Assembly: GCF_047200635.1 (NCBI RefSeq)
Contig: NZ_JBJZOI010000011.1
Span: forward strand, 124,001-188,000
Source of the DNA: Saccharopolyspora_C sp047200635
Lineage (GTDB): Bacteria; Actinomycetota; Actinomycetes; Mycobacteriales; Pseudonocardiaceae
DNA length: 64,000 bases
Reading direction: 5' to 3'
Shown: piece after piece, positions 48,438 to 58,693 of the stretch
How positions within the stretch are numbered: position 1 is the first letter of the stretch
How the letters are laid out: each line of letters opens with the position of its first letter
Position numbers and translations under genes: made by a program
Notes under the pieces: model-generated
What the model was told of the DNA's origin: nothing
The model's input: the letters and a program-made list of their open reading frames with translations, nothing else
The model's database searches: none

Positions 48438-51400
48438 TCACAGCAGGCTCAGCTGCGTGGCGCGGGGCTTGCGGGCAGCGGGGCGCTCGATGCGGGCGAC
48501 GGCGTCGCCGAGGCCGGACAGGAACGGCGACGGACCGCGGTCCCGGACCTGACCGTGCCGGGTGCGGCGGGCCGCGTGGGTGAGCCACAGGTGGTCCTGG
48601 GCGCGGGTGGCGCCGACGAAGAACAGGCGCCGTTCCTCGGCGAGCTGCTCGGCGGTCGGCTCGGTGCCGGGCCAGGTCAGCGGCAGCAGGCCGTGTTCGC
48701 AACCGACCAGGAACACCACCGGGAACTCCAGACCCTTCGCGGCGTGCAGCGTCAGCAGCGAGACGGCTTCGGCGCGCGGGTCGAGGGCGTCGACCTCGGC
48801 TCCCAGCAGCACCTCGCGGCGGAACCGGGCCAGGTCGCCGCCGCAGCGGACGGCGAGCGGGGTGAGCAGTTCGACCGCGCCGTGCACGTCGGCTCGGACC
48901 TCATCGGGGACGCTGAGCACGACGGTGGCCGCGGCGGCGCGCAGCTCGTCGAGGGCGCTGCCGTCGCGGTCGGCGACGTGGGCGAGTTCGGCCAGCAGCA
49001 GGCCGACGCCGGCGCGGGCCGACAGCGGGTCGTGGGAACGCTTCTGCACCGGGAGCCCGGCGCGGGCGAATTCGTCGAGCAGCACGCGGGATTGGGCGTC
49101 GGTGCGGTAGAGCACGGCGATGTCGTCGAACCCGATGCCGCCGGGCCCGTCGCCGGTGACGCGGCCGCTGTCGAGGGAGTGGAACGACGAACCGCCCAGC
49201 AACCGGTCGATCTCGCGGGCGACGAAGGCCGCTTCGGCGCGTTCGTCGGCGGCCTCGTGGCGCACCACCCGGTGCGCGTCGCGGTTCGAGGCGGCGCGCA
49301 GGGCGCGGCCGGGCACCAGCGTCGTGGGAGCGATGGCGCGCAGCGCGGCGTCGAGGATGTGCGCGCCGCTGCGGTAGTTGCGGGTCAGCTGGTGCACGGG
49401 CGCGGCGGGGTAGTCCTGCTCGAACCGCAGGAAGAACCCGACGTCGGCGCCGCGGAACGAGTAGATCGCCTGGTCGGGATCACCGATCGCGGTCAGGTTC
49501 GCCCCCGCGGGCGCGAGGGCCCGCAGCAGCCGGTACTGGACGTCGTCGACGTCCTGGTACTCGTCGACGGTGATCCACCGGTACCGGTCGCGGTAGTCGG
49601 CGGTCAGCCGGGGGTCCGCTTCGAGCAGCCGGACGGGTTCGGTGACGAGGTCGTCGAAGTCGACGAGGTCGAGTTCCCGCAGCCGGGTCCGGTAGCGGTC
49701 GGCGGCGTCGACGTGTCCGGGGTCGGTGAGCTCGCGCGCCAGTGCGCGGGCCGCGGTCTCGTCCCCGGTGATCTCGGTGAGCACCTCGTGCTTGCGGGCG
49801 GTGTCGGCGACGCCGAAGGCGGCGGTGAGCCCGAGTCGGTCGTGGTGTTCGCGCAGGAAGCCGAGCCCGAAGGAGTGGAAGGTGCCGACGGTGATGTCGG
49901 CGGCGGCGGGCCCGATGAGCGCGTGCAGGCGTTCGGTGAGTTCGTCGGCGGCCCGGCGGGTGAAGGTGATCGCCAGGCAGTCGCGTGCGGGCACGTCGCG
50001 TTCGAGGACGAGGTGCGCGAGGCGGTGGGTGACGGTGCGGGTCTTGCCGGTCCCGGGCCCGGCGACGATGAGCAGCGGCCCGGCCGGGACTTCGGCGGCG
50101 GCGCGCTGGTCGGGGTCGAGTCCGTCGAGGACGCCGCGCGCGGGCGCCTCCGGTGCCGCGGCGCCGGGGGTGTCGACCGGCTCCGGGCGCTGTCGCGGTG
50201 CGGCGGCGACGGCCGGCCGGGGCGTCTCGACCGGGGTGAGCAGGTCGTCGTCGAACAGGCTGCGGGAGTCTCCGTTGCGCAGCCGGGCCAGTTCGGCGGG
50301 CTGGAACACGCGGATGGTGCCGTACTCCCCGTCGAAGCCCGCGTCGCGCACGACCTCACCGGCGCGCAACCGCCCGATGGCTTCGGCGACGCGCGGGTCG
50401 CCGCGGTGCAGCTCGTCGAGCGGCACGTCTTCGAGGATGCCGAGTTCCGGCCCGTGAGCCGCCACGAGTTCGGACACGCGGCCGAAGACCTTCTTGCTCT
50501 TGGGCCCGACGCCGTGGATCTCCCCGACGATCTCCGGTAGCGGGATGAGGCTGCGGAACCCGGCGGCCCCGTCGGGGCGGGCGCCGGCGGGCCGGTCGGC
50601 GAGGTCGTCGACGCGGTGCTGCACCCCGACGGTCAGCGGCTTCCCGCATTCGGGGCAGCGCCCGCCGCGGGCTTTGGTGTCGGCGGGTTCGAGCCGCACC
50701 GCGCACTTGCGGTGCCCGTCGAGGTGGTACTTGCCCTCTTCGGGGAAGAACTCGACGGTGCCGGCGAACCCGTCGCGGGTTTCCAGGGCGCGCTTGATGG
50801 CGTGGTAGTCGAGGTCGGTGTCGAACACGGTGGCCTCGCGGCCCAGCATCGGCGGGGAGTGCGCGTCGGAGTGGCTGACCAGGGTGAAGCGGTCGAGCCC
50901 GGAGATCCGCCAGTTCATCTCCGGGTCGCTGGACAGCCCCGTCTCCAGCGCGAAGACGTGCCCGGACAGGTCGCGGTAGGCCTCGTCGATCGAGTTGAAC
51001 CCGGCCTTGGAGCCCAGCACCGCGAACCACGGCGTCCAGATGTGCGCGGGCACCAGGTAGCCCCCGGCCTCCAGGGTGATCTCCAGCAGGTCGCGGGAGT
51101 CCAACCCCAGGATGGGCCGCCCGTCGGAGGCCAGGTTGCCGATGCGCCCGAGCCGGCGGGAGAACTCCTCAGCGGCGGCGAAGTCCGGCATGTAGCACAG
51201 GTGGTGGATCTTGCGGGTGTGCTCGCCGCGCTTGTAGATGGTGGCGATCTCCGACGACAGCATGAACCGCACGTCGCCACCGCAGTTCGCGGGCATCGCC
51301 GCGGTGATCTCCCGGTCCAGCTCGGGGCGCAGCCGCAGCAGCCCGGGTTCGGCGGGTTCGAGGACGTCGCGCAGGTGCGCGAACCACGCGGGGTGGGTGA

Positions 51401-51527
51401 GGTCGCCGGTACCGACCACCGCGATGCCCTTGCGCCGAGCCCACCACGTCAGGTGCTCGATGTCGCAGTCCTTGCTGCACGCGCGGGAGTACTTCGAGTG
51501 AACGTGCAGATCGGCGTGAAAGCGCAC
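48438..51527 (-). CDS. PHP-domain/UvrD-type helicase fusion protein
   Basis: About 1029 residues from GTG 51527. Residues 1-420 form a PHP phosphoesterase domain (HADLHVHSKYSRA, GTGDLTHPAWF, LVSHSDAHSPPML). It contains a Cys-rich knuckle (RKCAV, then CPECGKPLTVG) and a helix-hairpin-helix-like GVGPKSKKVFGRV. The rest is a superfamily 1A helicase: GPGTGKTRTVTHRL (Walker A), ITFTRRAADELTERL, VDEYQDVDDVQ (Walker B), GDPDQAIYSFRGAD, LTRNYRS and VSLLTLHAAKGLEFPVVF. It probably couples DNA unwinding to a metal-dependent nuclease or phosphatase activity in repair. Fusions of this type occur in several bacteria; their role is poorly known. Confidence 0.9.
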   Translation of the reverse strand: MRFHADLHVHSKYSRACSKDCDIEHLTWWARRKGIAVVGTGDLTHPAWFAHLRDVLEPAEPGLLRLRPELDREITAAMPANCGGDVRFMLSSEIATIYKRGEHTRKIHHLCYMPDFAAAEEFSRRLGRIGNLASDGRPILGLDSRDLLEITLEAGGYLVPAHIWTPWFAVLGSKAGFNSIDEAYRDLSGHVFALETGLSSDPEMNWRISGLDRFTLVSHSDAHSPPMLGREATVFDTDLDYHAIKRALETRDGFAGTVEFFPEEGKYHLDGHRKCAVRLEPADTKARGGRCPECGKPLTVGVQHRVDDLADRPAGARPDGAAGFRSLIPLPEIVGEIHGVGPKSKKVFGRVSELVAAHGPELGILEDVPLDELHRGDPRVAEAIGRLRAGEVVRDAGFDGEYGTIRVFQPAELARLRNGDSRSLFDDDLLTPVETPRPAVAAAPRQRPEPVDTPGAAAPEAPARGVLDGLDPDQRAAAEVPAGPLLIVAGPGTGKTRTVTHRLAHLVLERDVPARDCLAITFTRRAADELTERLHALIGPAAADITVGTFHSFGLGFLREHHDRLGLTAAFGVADTARKHEVLTEITGDETAARALARELTDPGHVDAADRYRTRLRELDLVDFDDLVTEPVRLLEADPRLTADYRDRYRWITVDEYQDVDDVQYRLLRALAPAGANLTAIGDPDQAIYSFRGADVGFFLRFEQDYPAAPVHQLTRNYRSGAHILDAALRAIAPTTLVPGRALRAASNRDAHRVVRHEAADERAEAAFVAREIDRLLGGSSFHSLDSGRVTGDGPGGIGFDDIAVLYRTDAQSRVLLDEFARAGLPVQKRSHDPLSARAGVGLLLAELAHVADRDGSALDELRAAAATVVLSVPDEVRADVHGAVELLTPLAVRCGGDLARFRREVLLGAEVDALDPRAEAVSLLTLHAAKGLEFPVVFLVGCEHGLLPLTWPGTEPTAEQLAEERRLFFVGATRAQDHLWLTHAARRTRHGQVRDRGPSPFLSGLGDAVARIERPAARKPRATQLSLL

Positions 51528-51735
51528 CCGGTGATCTTGCCAGCCGCGCGGCGCGGACCGGGCGCGCGGGGGCTCCGGCGACTCCGCGCCTCCACCGGCC
51601 CGGCGAGCAGCCGCCGGGGATCGACCGACGCCCCGGAACCCGCGCCGCGCACCGGACCGCTCCACCGGCCCCCGGCCCGGCCCGGCGGCCTCCGAGGCGG
51701 GCTGACCGGGCCCGGCCCCGGATGCCGCGGGCGCC

Positions 51736-53304
51736 TCAGGCCGGCGACGCGGATTCCGCGCCCGCCCGCAGCGCCTTCTTGTCGACCTTGCCGACCTGGG
51801 TCAGGGGCAGCTCCGGCACCAGCACCACCTCCTGCGGCGCGTAACGCGCCCCGAGCTCCGCGGTGACCGAGTCGACGAGCCCGTCGACATCGATGCCCGC
51901 GCCGGTGAGGAACACCCGCACCCGTTCACCGACCGCCTCGTCCGGCACGCCCACGGCCGCCGCGTGCCGCACCCCGGGCAGCGCGTGCAGGAAATCCTCC
52001 AGCACGCGCGTGTAGAGGTTGCCGCTGTCGGTGCCGGTGACGATGACGTCCTTCGCCCGATCCACCAGGTACAGGTACCCGTCGGCGTCGAGGTAACCGA
52101 CGTCGCCGGTGCGCAACCACCCCTCGGCGTCCACCGCCTCCGCGGTGCGCTCGGGGTCCTGCCAGTAACCCAGCATCCGCATGGGGCTGCGCACGCACAC
52201 CTCCCCGGCCTCGCCCGGGGGCAGCCGTCCGCCATCCACGCCGCGGATCTCCAGCTCCGCGCCGGGTTGGGCCCGACCGCAGCTGCGCCACAGGGGCGAA
52301 CCGAGATCACCGGGGTCGGGCAGCTCGTGGGCGGGCAGCGCCGTGATGCCGGCGCACTCGGTCTGACCGTAACCCTGGGACAGCACCGGCCCGAACACCT
52401 CGACCGCCTGCCGCAGCCGGTGCGGTGCGACCGGAGCCGCACCGAGCATGATCTGCCGCAGCGCGGGCAGCGCACCCCGCTGGCAACGCGGATCGTCCAG
52501 CAGCTGGTACAGCATCGGCGGCACCACCATCGTCATGGTGATCCGCTCATCCCGGAGCGCGGTGAACGCGGCCCCGGCGTCCCACTCCGGCAGCACCACC
52601 AGCGGCGAACCGGTCAGCAGCGCGAACAGCATGGTCACGTGCCCGCTGGTGTGGGTCAGCAGCGTCGCCACCATGACCCGGTCCCCGCCCTCCGGGGCCG
52701 CCGCCCGCCCGGCCTCCACCGCGAGCATCACCGCGTCGTAGGGCAGCCGCCCGTGCGCGGCCAACTTCGGCCGCCCCAACGTGCCACCCGTGTAGTACAC
52801 GGTCACCGCCTCATCCGGGCCCGGAACCGGCGCCCGCTCGGGCCGCCGCACCGGGCACTGCGCCGCCACCGCCCACACGTCCTCCTCCGCGAACGGCACC
52901 TCCGGGGAACCGAGGCTGGCCAGCACCGGAGCGCTGGCGCAGCGCCCGGCCGCCAGCACCGCCCGCTGCCCGTGCACCGGATCCGCGATGACGAGACGCG
53001 CACCCGACTGGTCGATCAACGCGGCGAGTTCCCCCGGACCGGGCTCTGGCGGCAACATCACCGCTCGGCAGCCGATCAGGTGCACCGCGAGCACCAGCAA
53101 CGCCGATTCCGCGCGATTGCCCAGCAGCAGCCCGACCCCGTCACCCGGGGCGAGCCCCCGCCCCCGCAGCGCGTGCCCGAGCTGGAACACCCGCCGCCGG
53201 GCCTGGCCTCGGGTGAACCGCACCGGCCCGCACACCAGAGCGTCCCGCTCCTCGTCGCGCTCCCACTGGTCCAGGATCCGGTCGATGTAGGGGATCGGGG
53301 TCAT
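51736..53304 (-). CDS. Acyl-CoA synthetase / AMP-dependent ligase
   Basis: About 522 residues from ATG 53304 (MTPIPYIDR); ATG 53322 is an in-frame alternative and neither has a clear ribosome site. ANL-family motifs are present: YYTGGTLGRPKLAA (an unusual form of YTSGTTGxPKG), SQGYGQTEC, RTGDVGYLDADGYLYL, DRAKDVIVTG and the C-terminal Lys in QVGKVDKKAL. It activates a carboxylic acid as adenylate and thioester. The substrate is unknown. A natural product role is possible but no PKS or NRPS gene is adjacent. Confidence 0.9.
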   Translation of the reverse strand: MTPIPYIDRILDQWERDEERDALVCGPVRFTRGQARRRVFQLGHALRGRGLAPGDGVGLLLGNRAESALLVLAVHLIGCRAVMLPPEPGPGELAALIDQSGARLVIADPVHGQRAVLAAGRCASAPVLASLGSPEVPFAEEDVWAVAAQCPVRRPERAPVPGPDEAVTVYYTGGTLGRPKLAAHGRLPYDAVMLAVEAGRAAAPEGGDRVMVATLLTHTSGHVTMLFALLTGSPLVVLPEWDAGAAFTALRDERITMTMVVPPMLYQLLDDPRCQRGALPALRQIMLGAAPVAPHRLRQAVEVFGPVLSQGYGQTECAGITALPAHELPDPGDLGSPLWRSCGRAQPGAELEIRGVDGGRLPPGEAGEVCVRSPMRMLGYWQDPERTAEAVDAEGWLRTGDVGYLDADGYLYLVDRAKDVIVTGTDSGNLYTRVLEDFLHALPGVRHAAAVGVPDEAVGERVRVFLTGAGIDVDGLVDSVTAELGARYAPQEVVLVPELPLTQVGKVDKKALRAGAESASPA

Positions 53305-53396
53305 CGTCGTGCTGGAGATCATCCGCGAATGCAACCACGACCCGCCCGCCCTCCCGCAGCGGGCCACCGGTGACCTCCCGCACCCGAGCGCGCCCC

Positions 53397-53666
53397 TCAC
53401 ACCCCAGCGGCGCGGCCCACCTCGCGGAGCGCGAGCAGACCACCCGCACCGGGCACGAACGCCCACCCCCGCGCCCGGGCCGAGCGCGTCGCGGCGAAGG
53501 TCGCCGCCACGGTGACGAGATAAGCGCACCCGTGCACCGGGCCCGCCCCCGACGTCACCGGCGCCCAGTGCGCTGTCACCAGGTTCACCAGCAGCACCAG
53601 CAACGACCCCGCCTCCACGACAGCGGCCACGCGCAGCAGACGCAGCTCCCCGGGCACCGGGCTCAC
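53397..53666 (-). CDS. Small integral membrane protein (DUF3817-like)
   Basis: About 89 residues from GTG 53666, overlapping the upstream stop (GTGA). Three hydrophobic segments are visible: LRVAAVVEAGSLLVLLVNL, VHGCAYLVTVAATFAATR and GWAFVPGAGGLLALREV. The pattern fits the DUF3817 group of small actinobacterial membrane proteins. Function is unknown. It is coupled to the next membrane protein gene. Confidence 0.7.
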   Translation of the reverse strand: MSPVPGELRLLRVAAVVEAGSLLVLLVNLVTAHWAPVTSGAGPVHGCAYLVTVAATFAATRSARARGWAFVPGAGGLLALREVGRAAGV

Positions 53667-54115
53667 ACCCCCGCCGTCGAACCGGGGCGCACGATCATGA
53701 GCACCACCACCACCGCCCACAGCAGGTTGAACACGCCCGTGCTCATGCCCAACCGCCTGGCCAGCCCGCTCCCGGCCGCGGCATCCCCGGCGACCTCCAG
53801 CCCGCGACGCTGCACCGGCAGGACCGAAGCGACCAGCACCGCGGCCGCCGCGGCGGTCAGACCGATCGAGGTGAGCAGCCAAGCGTCCCCGAGCACACCC
53901 AGCCGCAACGCGGTCGCCAGGCCGAACACCGGCACCGCGATGCCCAGCACCGCGTAGACCTGGCACACCCGGTGCAAGGCACCCAGCGCCGCGCGCGCAT
54001 CAGGATCGGTCGCGGAGCGACGCAGGTAGCGGGGGAACGCGCTACCGGCGACGGCGACCGGCCCCACGGCCAGGATCGCGGCGAGCACGTGCACGCTGAG
54101 CAGCAACTTCGTCAC
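53663..54115 (-). CDS. Integral membrane protein (DUF2269-like)
   Basis: About 150 residues from GTG 54115, with a GAAGAGGAAGAG stretch upstream. Four membrane segments are predicted by eye: LLSVHVLAAILAVGPVAVAG, VYAVLGIAVPVFGLATAL, LLTSIGLTAAAAAVLVASVL and GVFNLLWAVVVVLMIV. HVLAAILAVGP matches the start of DUF2269 proteins, often with a His in the first helix. The GTGA overlap with the DUF3817-like gene suggests the two work together. Confidence 0.75.
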   Translation of the reverse strand: MTKLLLSVHVLAAILAVGPVAVAGSAFPRYLRRSATDPDARAALGALHRVCQVYAVLGIAVPVFGLATALRLGVLGDAWLLTSIGLTAAAAAVLVASVLPVQRRGLEVAGDAAAGSGLARRLGMSTGVFNLLWAVVVVLMIVRPGSTAGV

Positions 54116-54281
54116 GGGATCTCTTCCTCTTCGGCGATGCACGAAGAAACCTAGCCAGCCCCGGCCCGCACCAGCAGTGGCGCGATCGCCAGGAACCGCC
54201 GAATTCCCGCCACGCCCGGACCGGCCACCGCCCGAACCGCGCACCTGGCCCAGCACCGCGAGGCGGCCGCACCCGGCGACC

Positions 54282-54345
54282 TCACGGCAGGCACTGGGCC
54301 TTCACCGTGCCGTCGACGCGGATCGTCTCGCTGCCGTCCGGGGCG
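54282..54345 (-). pseudogene. Possible remnant of a methyltransferase C-terminus
   Basis: On the minus strand this stretch reads APDGSETIRVDGTVKA and then stops. It closely resembles the end of the methyltransferase at 55570 (APDGTDTTRIDSTVKL). No methyltransferase body is present upstream of it. It may be the leftover of a duplicated copy in the 54116-54507 gap; the similarity is short. Confidence 0.3.
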
Positions 54346-54507
54346 ATCCGCGCAGGACGGAGACGGCGGCACGCCGCATCGACGACATGTCCGCAGGGGA
54401 CGGGAAGCTGGTCGGCGCACGCCCGGGCAGCGGCGTGATCGCCAATCACCACCGGATTCTCGACAGCCCCGGGTGAGCACGTCCCACCCGTGCTCACCGC
54501 GGGCGAG

Positions 54508-55434
54508 TCAGGTCCGGGTGATCCGCAGCAGGCGGTAGCCGGGCGCGTGCCCCACTTCCAGCTCGACACCGCCGGAGTCCGCGCCGAACCCGATCCGCTG
54601 GTCCGTCGCCGTAGCGGCGATGGTCTCGACTGCGACCGCCAGCGGCCGGTAGGACGGATCATCCCGCTGACCGGCCTCGTTGATGTCATTGATCCGCTTC
54701 TGCAGCCAGGCGGCGTAGCCCCTCCCGGGTTCGTTGTCGGTGAGCACGAACGCGCGGCTGTCGGCGCCGAGCACCCGGTCCAGGGACGTGGCGAGATCCG
54801 CATCCGGCGCCGCCATCGTCCACGGCCCCGGATGCGGCACGAACACGTCCGTCCTGGGCACGTGCTCGCCGAACGAGGTGATCGAGTCCGCGTGCAGCAG
54901 CACCGCACCGTCGGGGACCCTGCTCCTGCCCAGGACCTGCCGGAGCGCGTCCTCCTGCATCTCCGGGTCGTAGGCGAACACGTTGCCCCGCTTCTCCGCC
55001 AATTCGGCCAGGAAACGCCCCTCGCGGGGATGCGGACCGCTGACCGCACCGGTCACGGTGCTGCGCAGCAGGTCCTGCAGCACGAAGAAGTCCTCCGAAT
55101 CGACCTTCGCCGCGAGGCCCCGCTGCTGGGCGGGAGTCAGGTTCTGGAACTCCGGACGTGCGGTGATGTCATCCAGATCCATCTCCACGGGTTCGTCGAC
55201 GTTCTCGTAGTTGACGACGACGCGCTGCACGGCCGTCGCCGCACCGTCGGGCGAGCGGCCGCCCAGCAGCCGGGCGACCGCGGCGTTGCCCACCATCCGC
55301 TGCAGCGCCGCGACGCCGTGCGGCGGAACCCGCCCTCCCGGGGCAGCAGCCACGTCCTTCTCGGCGTTTCCGCCCGACTGAAGGCCCCGCCGAGCCCGTG
55401 TCGTGACCGGCCGCTGATCGCGAGTACGGCGCAT
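54508..55434 (-). CDS. Unknown protein with LQRxxGNxAV leader (injection-system/DUF4157-associated type)
   Basis: About 308 residues from ATG 55434, with GGGGAGGA four bases upstream. The first 60 residues are basic and flexible and end with VAALQRMVGNAAVARLLGG. This motif recurs at the N-terminus of actinobacterial proteins associated with DUF4157 and extracellular contractile injection systems. The remaining 230 residues (NYENVDEPVEMDLDDI, LTPAQQRGLAAKVDSEDFF, ITSFGEHVPRTDVFVPH, AFVLTDNEPGRGYAAWLQK) match nothing I know. No signal peptide is seen. No injection-system structural gene or immunity-like gene is adjacent. Confidence 0.75.
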   Translation of the reverse strand: MRRTRDQRPVTTRARRGLQSGGNAEKDVAAAPGGRVPPHGVAALQRMVGNAAVARLLGGRSPDGAATAVQRVVVNYENVDEPVEMDLDDITARPEFQNLTPAQQRGLAAKVDSEDFFVLQDLLRSTVTGAVSGPHPREGRFLAELAEKRGNVFAYDPEMQEDALRQVLGRSRVPDGAVLLHADSITSFGEHVPRTDVFVPHPGPWTMAAPDADLATSLDRVLGADSRAFVLTDNEPGRGYAAWLQKRINDINEAGQRDDPSYRPLAVAVETIAATATDQRIGFGADSGGVELEVGHAPGYRLLRITRT

Positions 55435-55569
55435 CGAGTCCTCCCCGGACGGACGTGGTCGACGTGCGGACCCCACCGTCGCCGCCCGAGGTGGGGCCGG
55501 GAAAGGCCCGAAAGGGCACCACCGGGGGCAGGTCCCCGGTGCCCGACCGGTCGAGCACCGGGGAACCGG

Positions 55570-56199
55570 TCAGCGCGACCGGCGGAGTTTCACGGTGGAA
55601 TCGATGCGGGTGGTGTCGGTGCCGTCGGGCGCGGTCTGGGTGCGTTCGTGCTCGGCGCAGACCTGCACCTCCCACTCCCCGTCGGCGAGGTGCAGGGAGT
55701 CGACGACCTCCCGCGGGGTGGGGAAGTGCACGTCGGGATGCGGGTTGGTCTCCCACTCGGGCCAGCCGCAGTGGCCTTCGACGAGCAAGGTGCCGCCGGG
55801 GGCGACGGCCTCGGCGGCACGACGCAGCACCCGTTCGCGGGGCAGTTCGCCCCACGAGTGCAGGAACTGCGCCGAGACCAGGTCGAACTCGCCTTCCGGG
55901 AAGTCCACGGCCAGGTCCACCTCCTGCCAGCGGATCCGCCCGTCCAGGCCCGCTTCGGCGGAGCGCGCGCGGGCGCGCCCGAGCACGACGGGGGACAGGT
56001 CCACGGCGGTGACCTGCCAGCCGCGGCCGGCGAACCACAGCGCGTCCCCACCCTCCCCGCAGCCGAGGTCGAGCACCCGGCCCGGCGGCAGGTCGCGGAC
56101 CTGCTCGACCAGGGCGGTGTTGGCTTCGCCGCTCCAGTAGTGCTCGGCCCGGGCGTACATCTCGTTCCACAGCTGCACTTCGGCGGTGCGATCGCTCAT
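55570..56199 (-). CDS. SAM-dependent methyltransferase (class I)
   Basis: About 209 residues from ATG 56199 behind TGAGGAG. Motifs are RVLDLGCGEGGDALWFAGRGW, VTAVDLSPV, and FDLVSAQFLHSWGELPRE. The family includes TehB/thiol-type methyltransferases and many actinobacterial proteins with the WNEMYARAEHYWSGEAN start. The substrate is unknown. It is 29 bases downstream of the FAD oxidoreductase gene and probably co-transcribed with it, a frequent pair in actinomycetes. Confidence 0.9.
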   Translation of the reverse strand: MSDRTAEVQLWNEMYARAEHYWSGEANTALVEQVRDLPPGRVLDLGCGEGGDALWFAGRGWQVTAVDLSPVVLGRARARSAEAGLDGRIRWQEVDLAVDFPEGEFDLVSAQFLHSWGELPRERVLRRAAEAVAPGGTLLVEGHCGWPEWETNPHPDVHFPTPREVVDSLHLADGEWEVQVCAEHERTQTAPDGTDTTRIDSTVKLRRSR

Positions 56200-56228
56200 C
56201 GGGGTGCTCCTCAGGGGTTCGTGGTGGT

Positions 56229-57257
56229 TCACAGGCCGTGGCGCCGCTCGCCCGCGACGAGGTCGGCGACTTCGCGTTCCCGCACGAGGAACGGGTCCTG
56301 GCCGGCGGCGCGACGGAGGTCGGCCCGGGTGTCGGCTTCGACGAGATCGAAGTTGACCTGGGCCGCGACGTTCGCGCCCGCGGCCGCGGCGCTGATGACG
56401 TTGCCGGTCAGATCGGTGACGTTGCCCGCCGCCCACACCCCGGGCACCGCGGTCGCGCCGGAGGCGTCGACGGGCAACCGGGCGCCGACCGGGGTGTCAC
56501 CGCGCCACACCGGTTCGGTGCGCAGCCCCAGATCGGCCAGGGCACCGAGGCGGGCGGTGAACAGCGGCGCCACGACCAGCGCATCGCAGGCCAGCACGTG
56601 CCCGCCGACCTCGACGCCGGTGAGCCGGTCCGCTTCCACCCGCACGCCCTCGACCGGGCCGGGAACCACGGTGATGCCGCGGGCGTCGAGCTTCGCGCGG
56701 TCCTCGGAACCGAGCTCGCCGAGGTCGTGCCGCAGCAACGTGATCCGCGGGCTCCACTGCCGCCACAGCAGCGCTTGGTGCGGCGCCATCGGGCCGGTGC
56801 CGAGCACGGCGACGTGCCGGTCGCGGACCTCCCAGCCGTGGCAGTAGGGGCAGTGCAGCACCTCCCGGCCCCACCGCTGCGCCAACCCGGGTACCGGAGG
56901 CAGCTCGTCGACCAACCCGGTGGCGATCACCAGCCGCGCCGCGGTGACCGCGGTGCCGCCGTCGAGGGTGAGCCGGAAGTCGCCATCCGGTGCGCGTTCA
57001 GCGGCGATGACCTCGCCGGTGGCGAACTCGGCGCCGTAGCGCTCCGCTTCGACGCGCCCGGCCGCCACCAGGTCACCCGGCGGGGTGCCCTCGCGGCCCA
57101 AGTAGTTGTGCACGCCACCAGCGGGGGCGTTGCGCGGCTCGCCCGCGTCGACGACCAGCACGCTGCGCCGGGCCCGCGCGGAGCTCAACGCGGCACTGGT
57201 GCCCGCCGCGCCGCCGCCGACCACGACGATCTCGTAAGAGCGGTCCTGCAGATCCAT
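56229..57257 (-). CDS. FAD-dependent pyridine nucleotide-disulfide oxidoreductase (thioredoxin reductase-like)
   Basis: About 342 residues from ATG 57257 behind GGAGGGA. The FAD motif is VVVGGGAAGTSAALSSAR, the redox pair sits in HCPYCHGWEVRD (CxxC), an NAD(P) motif follows in VAVLGTGPMAPHQA, and GVWAAGNVTDLTGNV binds the flavin. This shorter thioredoxin-reductase-like form is often fused to or paired with a methyltransferase or regulator. The electron acceptor is unknown. No thioredoxin gene is adjacent. Confidence 0.9.
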   Translation of the reverse strand: MDLQDRSYEIVVVGGGAAGTSAALSSARARRSVLVVDAGEPRNAPAGGVHNYLGREGTPPGDLVAAGRVEAERYGAEFATGEVIAAERAPDGDFRLTLDGGTAVTAARLVIATGLVDELPPVPGLAQRWGREVLHCPYCHGWEVRDRHVAVLGTGPMAPHQALLWRQWSPRITLLRHDLGELGSEDRAKLDARGITVVPGPVEGVRVEADRLTGVEVGGHVLACDALVVAPLFTARLGALADLGLRTEPVWRGDTPVGARLPVDASGATAVPGVWAAGNVTDLTGNVISAAAAGANVAAQVNFDLVEADTRADLRRAAGQDPFLVREREVADLVAGERRHGL

Positions 57258-57513
57258 GGAGAATCCCTCCTCTGCGGACGATGCTCCACACCACACGCCG
57301 ATCCGACAAAGAAAGTTGCCACAACCGCAAAAACAGCGGTGCGCGCGCAGCCGACCCCACCCTCCGCACCCCCGGGCGACCAGCTCCGGCCACGACGACA
57401 CCACCTGCTGTTCGACTCCCGCGCCGATCAGCACGCCGAGAACGCCCCCGCAACGGCATCGCGCCACGACCCCGCCACGCTCCCGACGCTGCCGGACTTC
57501 CGAACACGACGAA

Positions 57514-57540
57514 GGGCCCCACCGGAATCCGGCAGGGCCC
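57514..57540 (-). terminator. Hairpin downstream of mdh
   Basis: GGGCCC-CA-CCGG (57514-57525) faces CCGG-CA-GGGCCC (57529-57540) across a 3-nt loop, giving a 10-bp stem with one small internal loop, 17 nt beyond the mdh stop. The remainder of the gap to the FAD oxidoreductase (57258-57513) shows no gene. Confidence 0.65.
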
Positions 57541-57557
57541 CTCCGTCACAGCACCGC

Positions 57558-58544
<987 letters not shown>

Positions 58545-58693
58545 AGGAGGCATCTTTCCTGCTCGCCGGACAGTTACCGACCGCGATGCTATCCCGCACC
58601 CGCCGCCCCGCACGCGCGACCGCAACGGATCACAACGCCCGCCGGCCCGAACCGATTCAGCGCACCGGGTGCGGTGCTGCCCGCCCGTGGTGC

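Noticed and set aside
54177..54476. 99-codon plus-strand frame between the membrane protein and the LQR gene
   Set aside because: No family resemblance, Arg/Pro-rich shadow composition, and no ribosome site.
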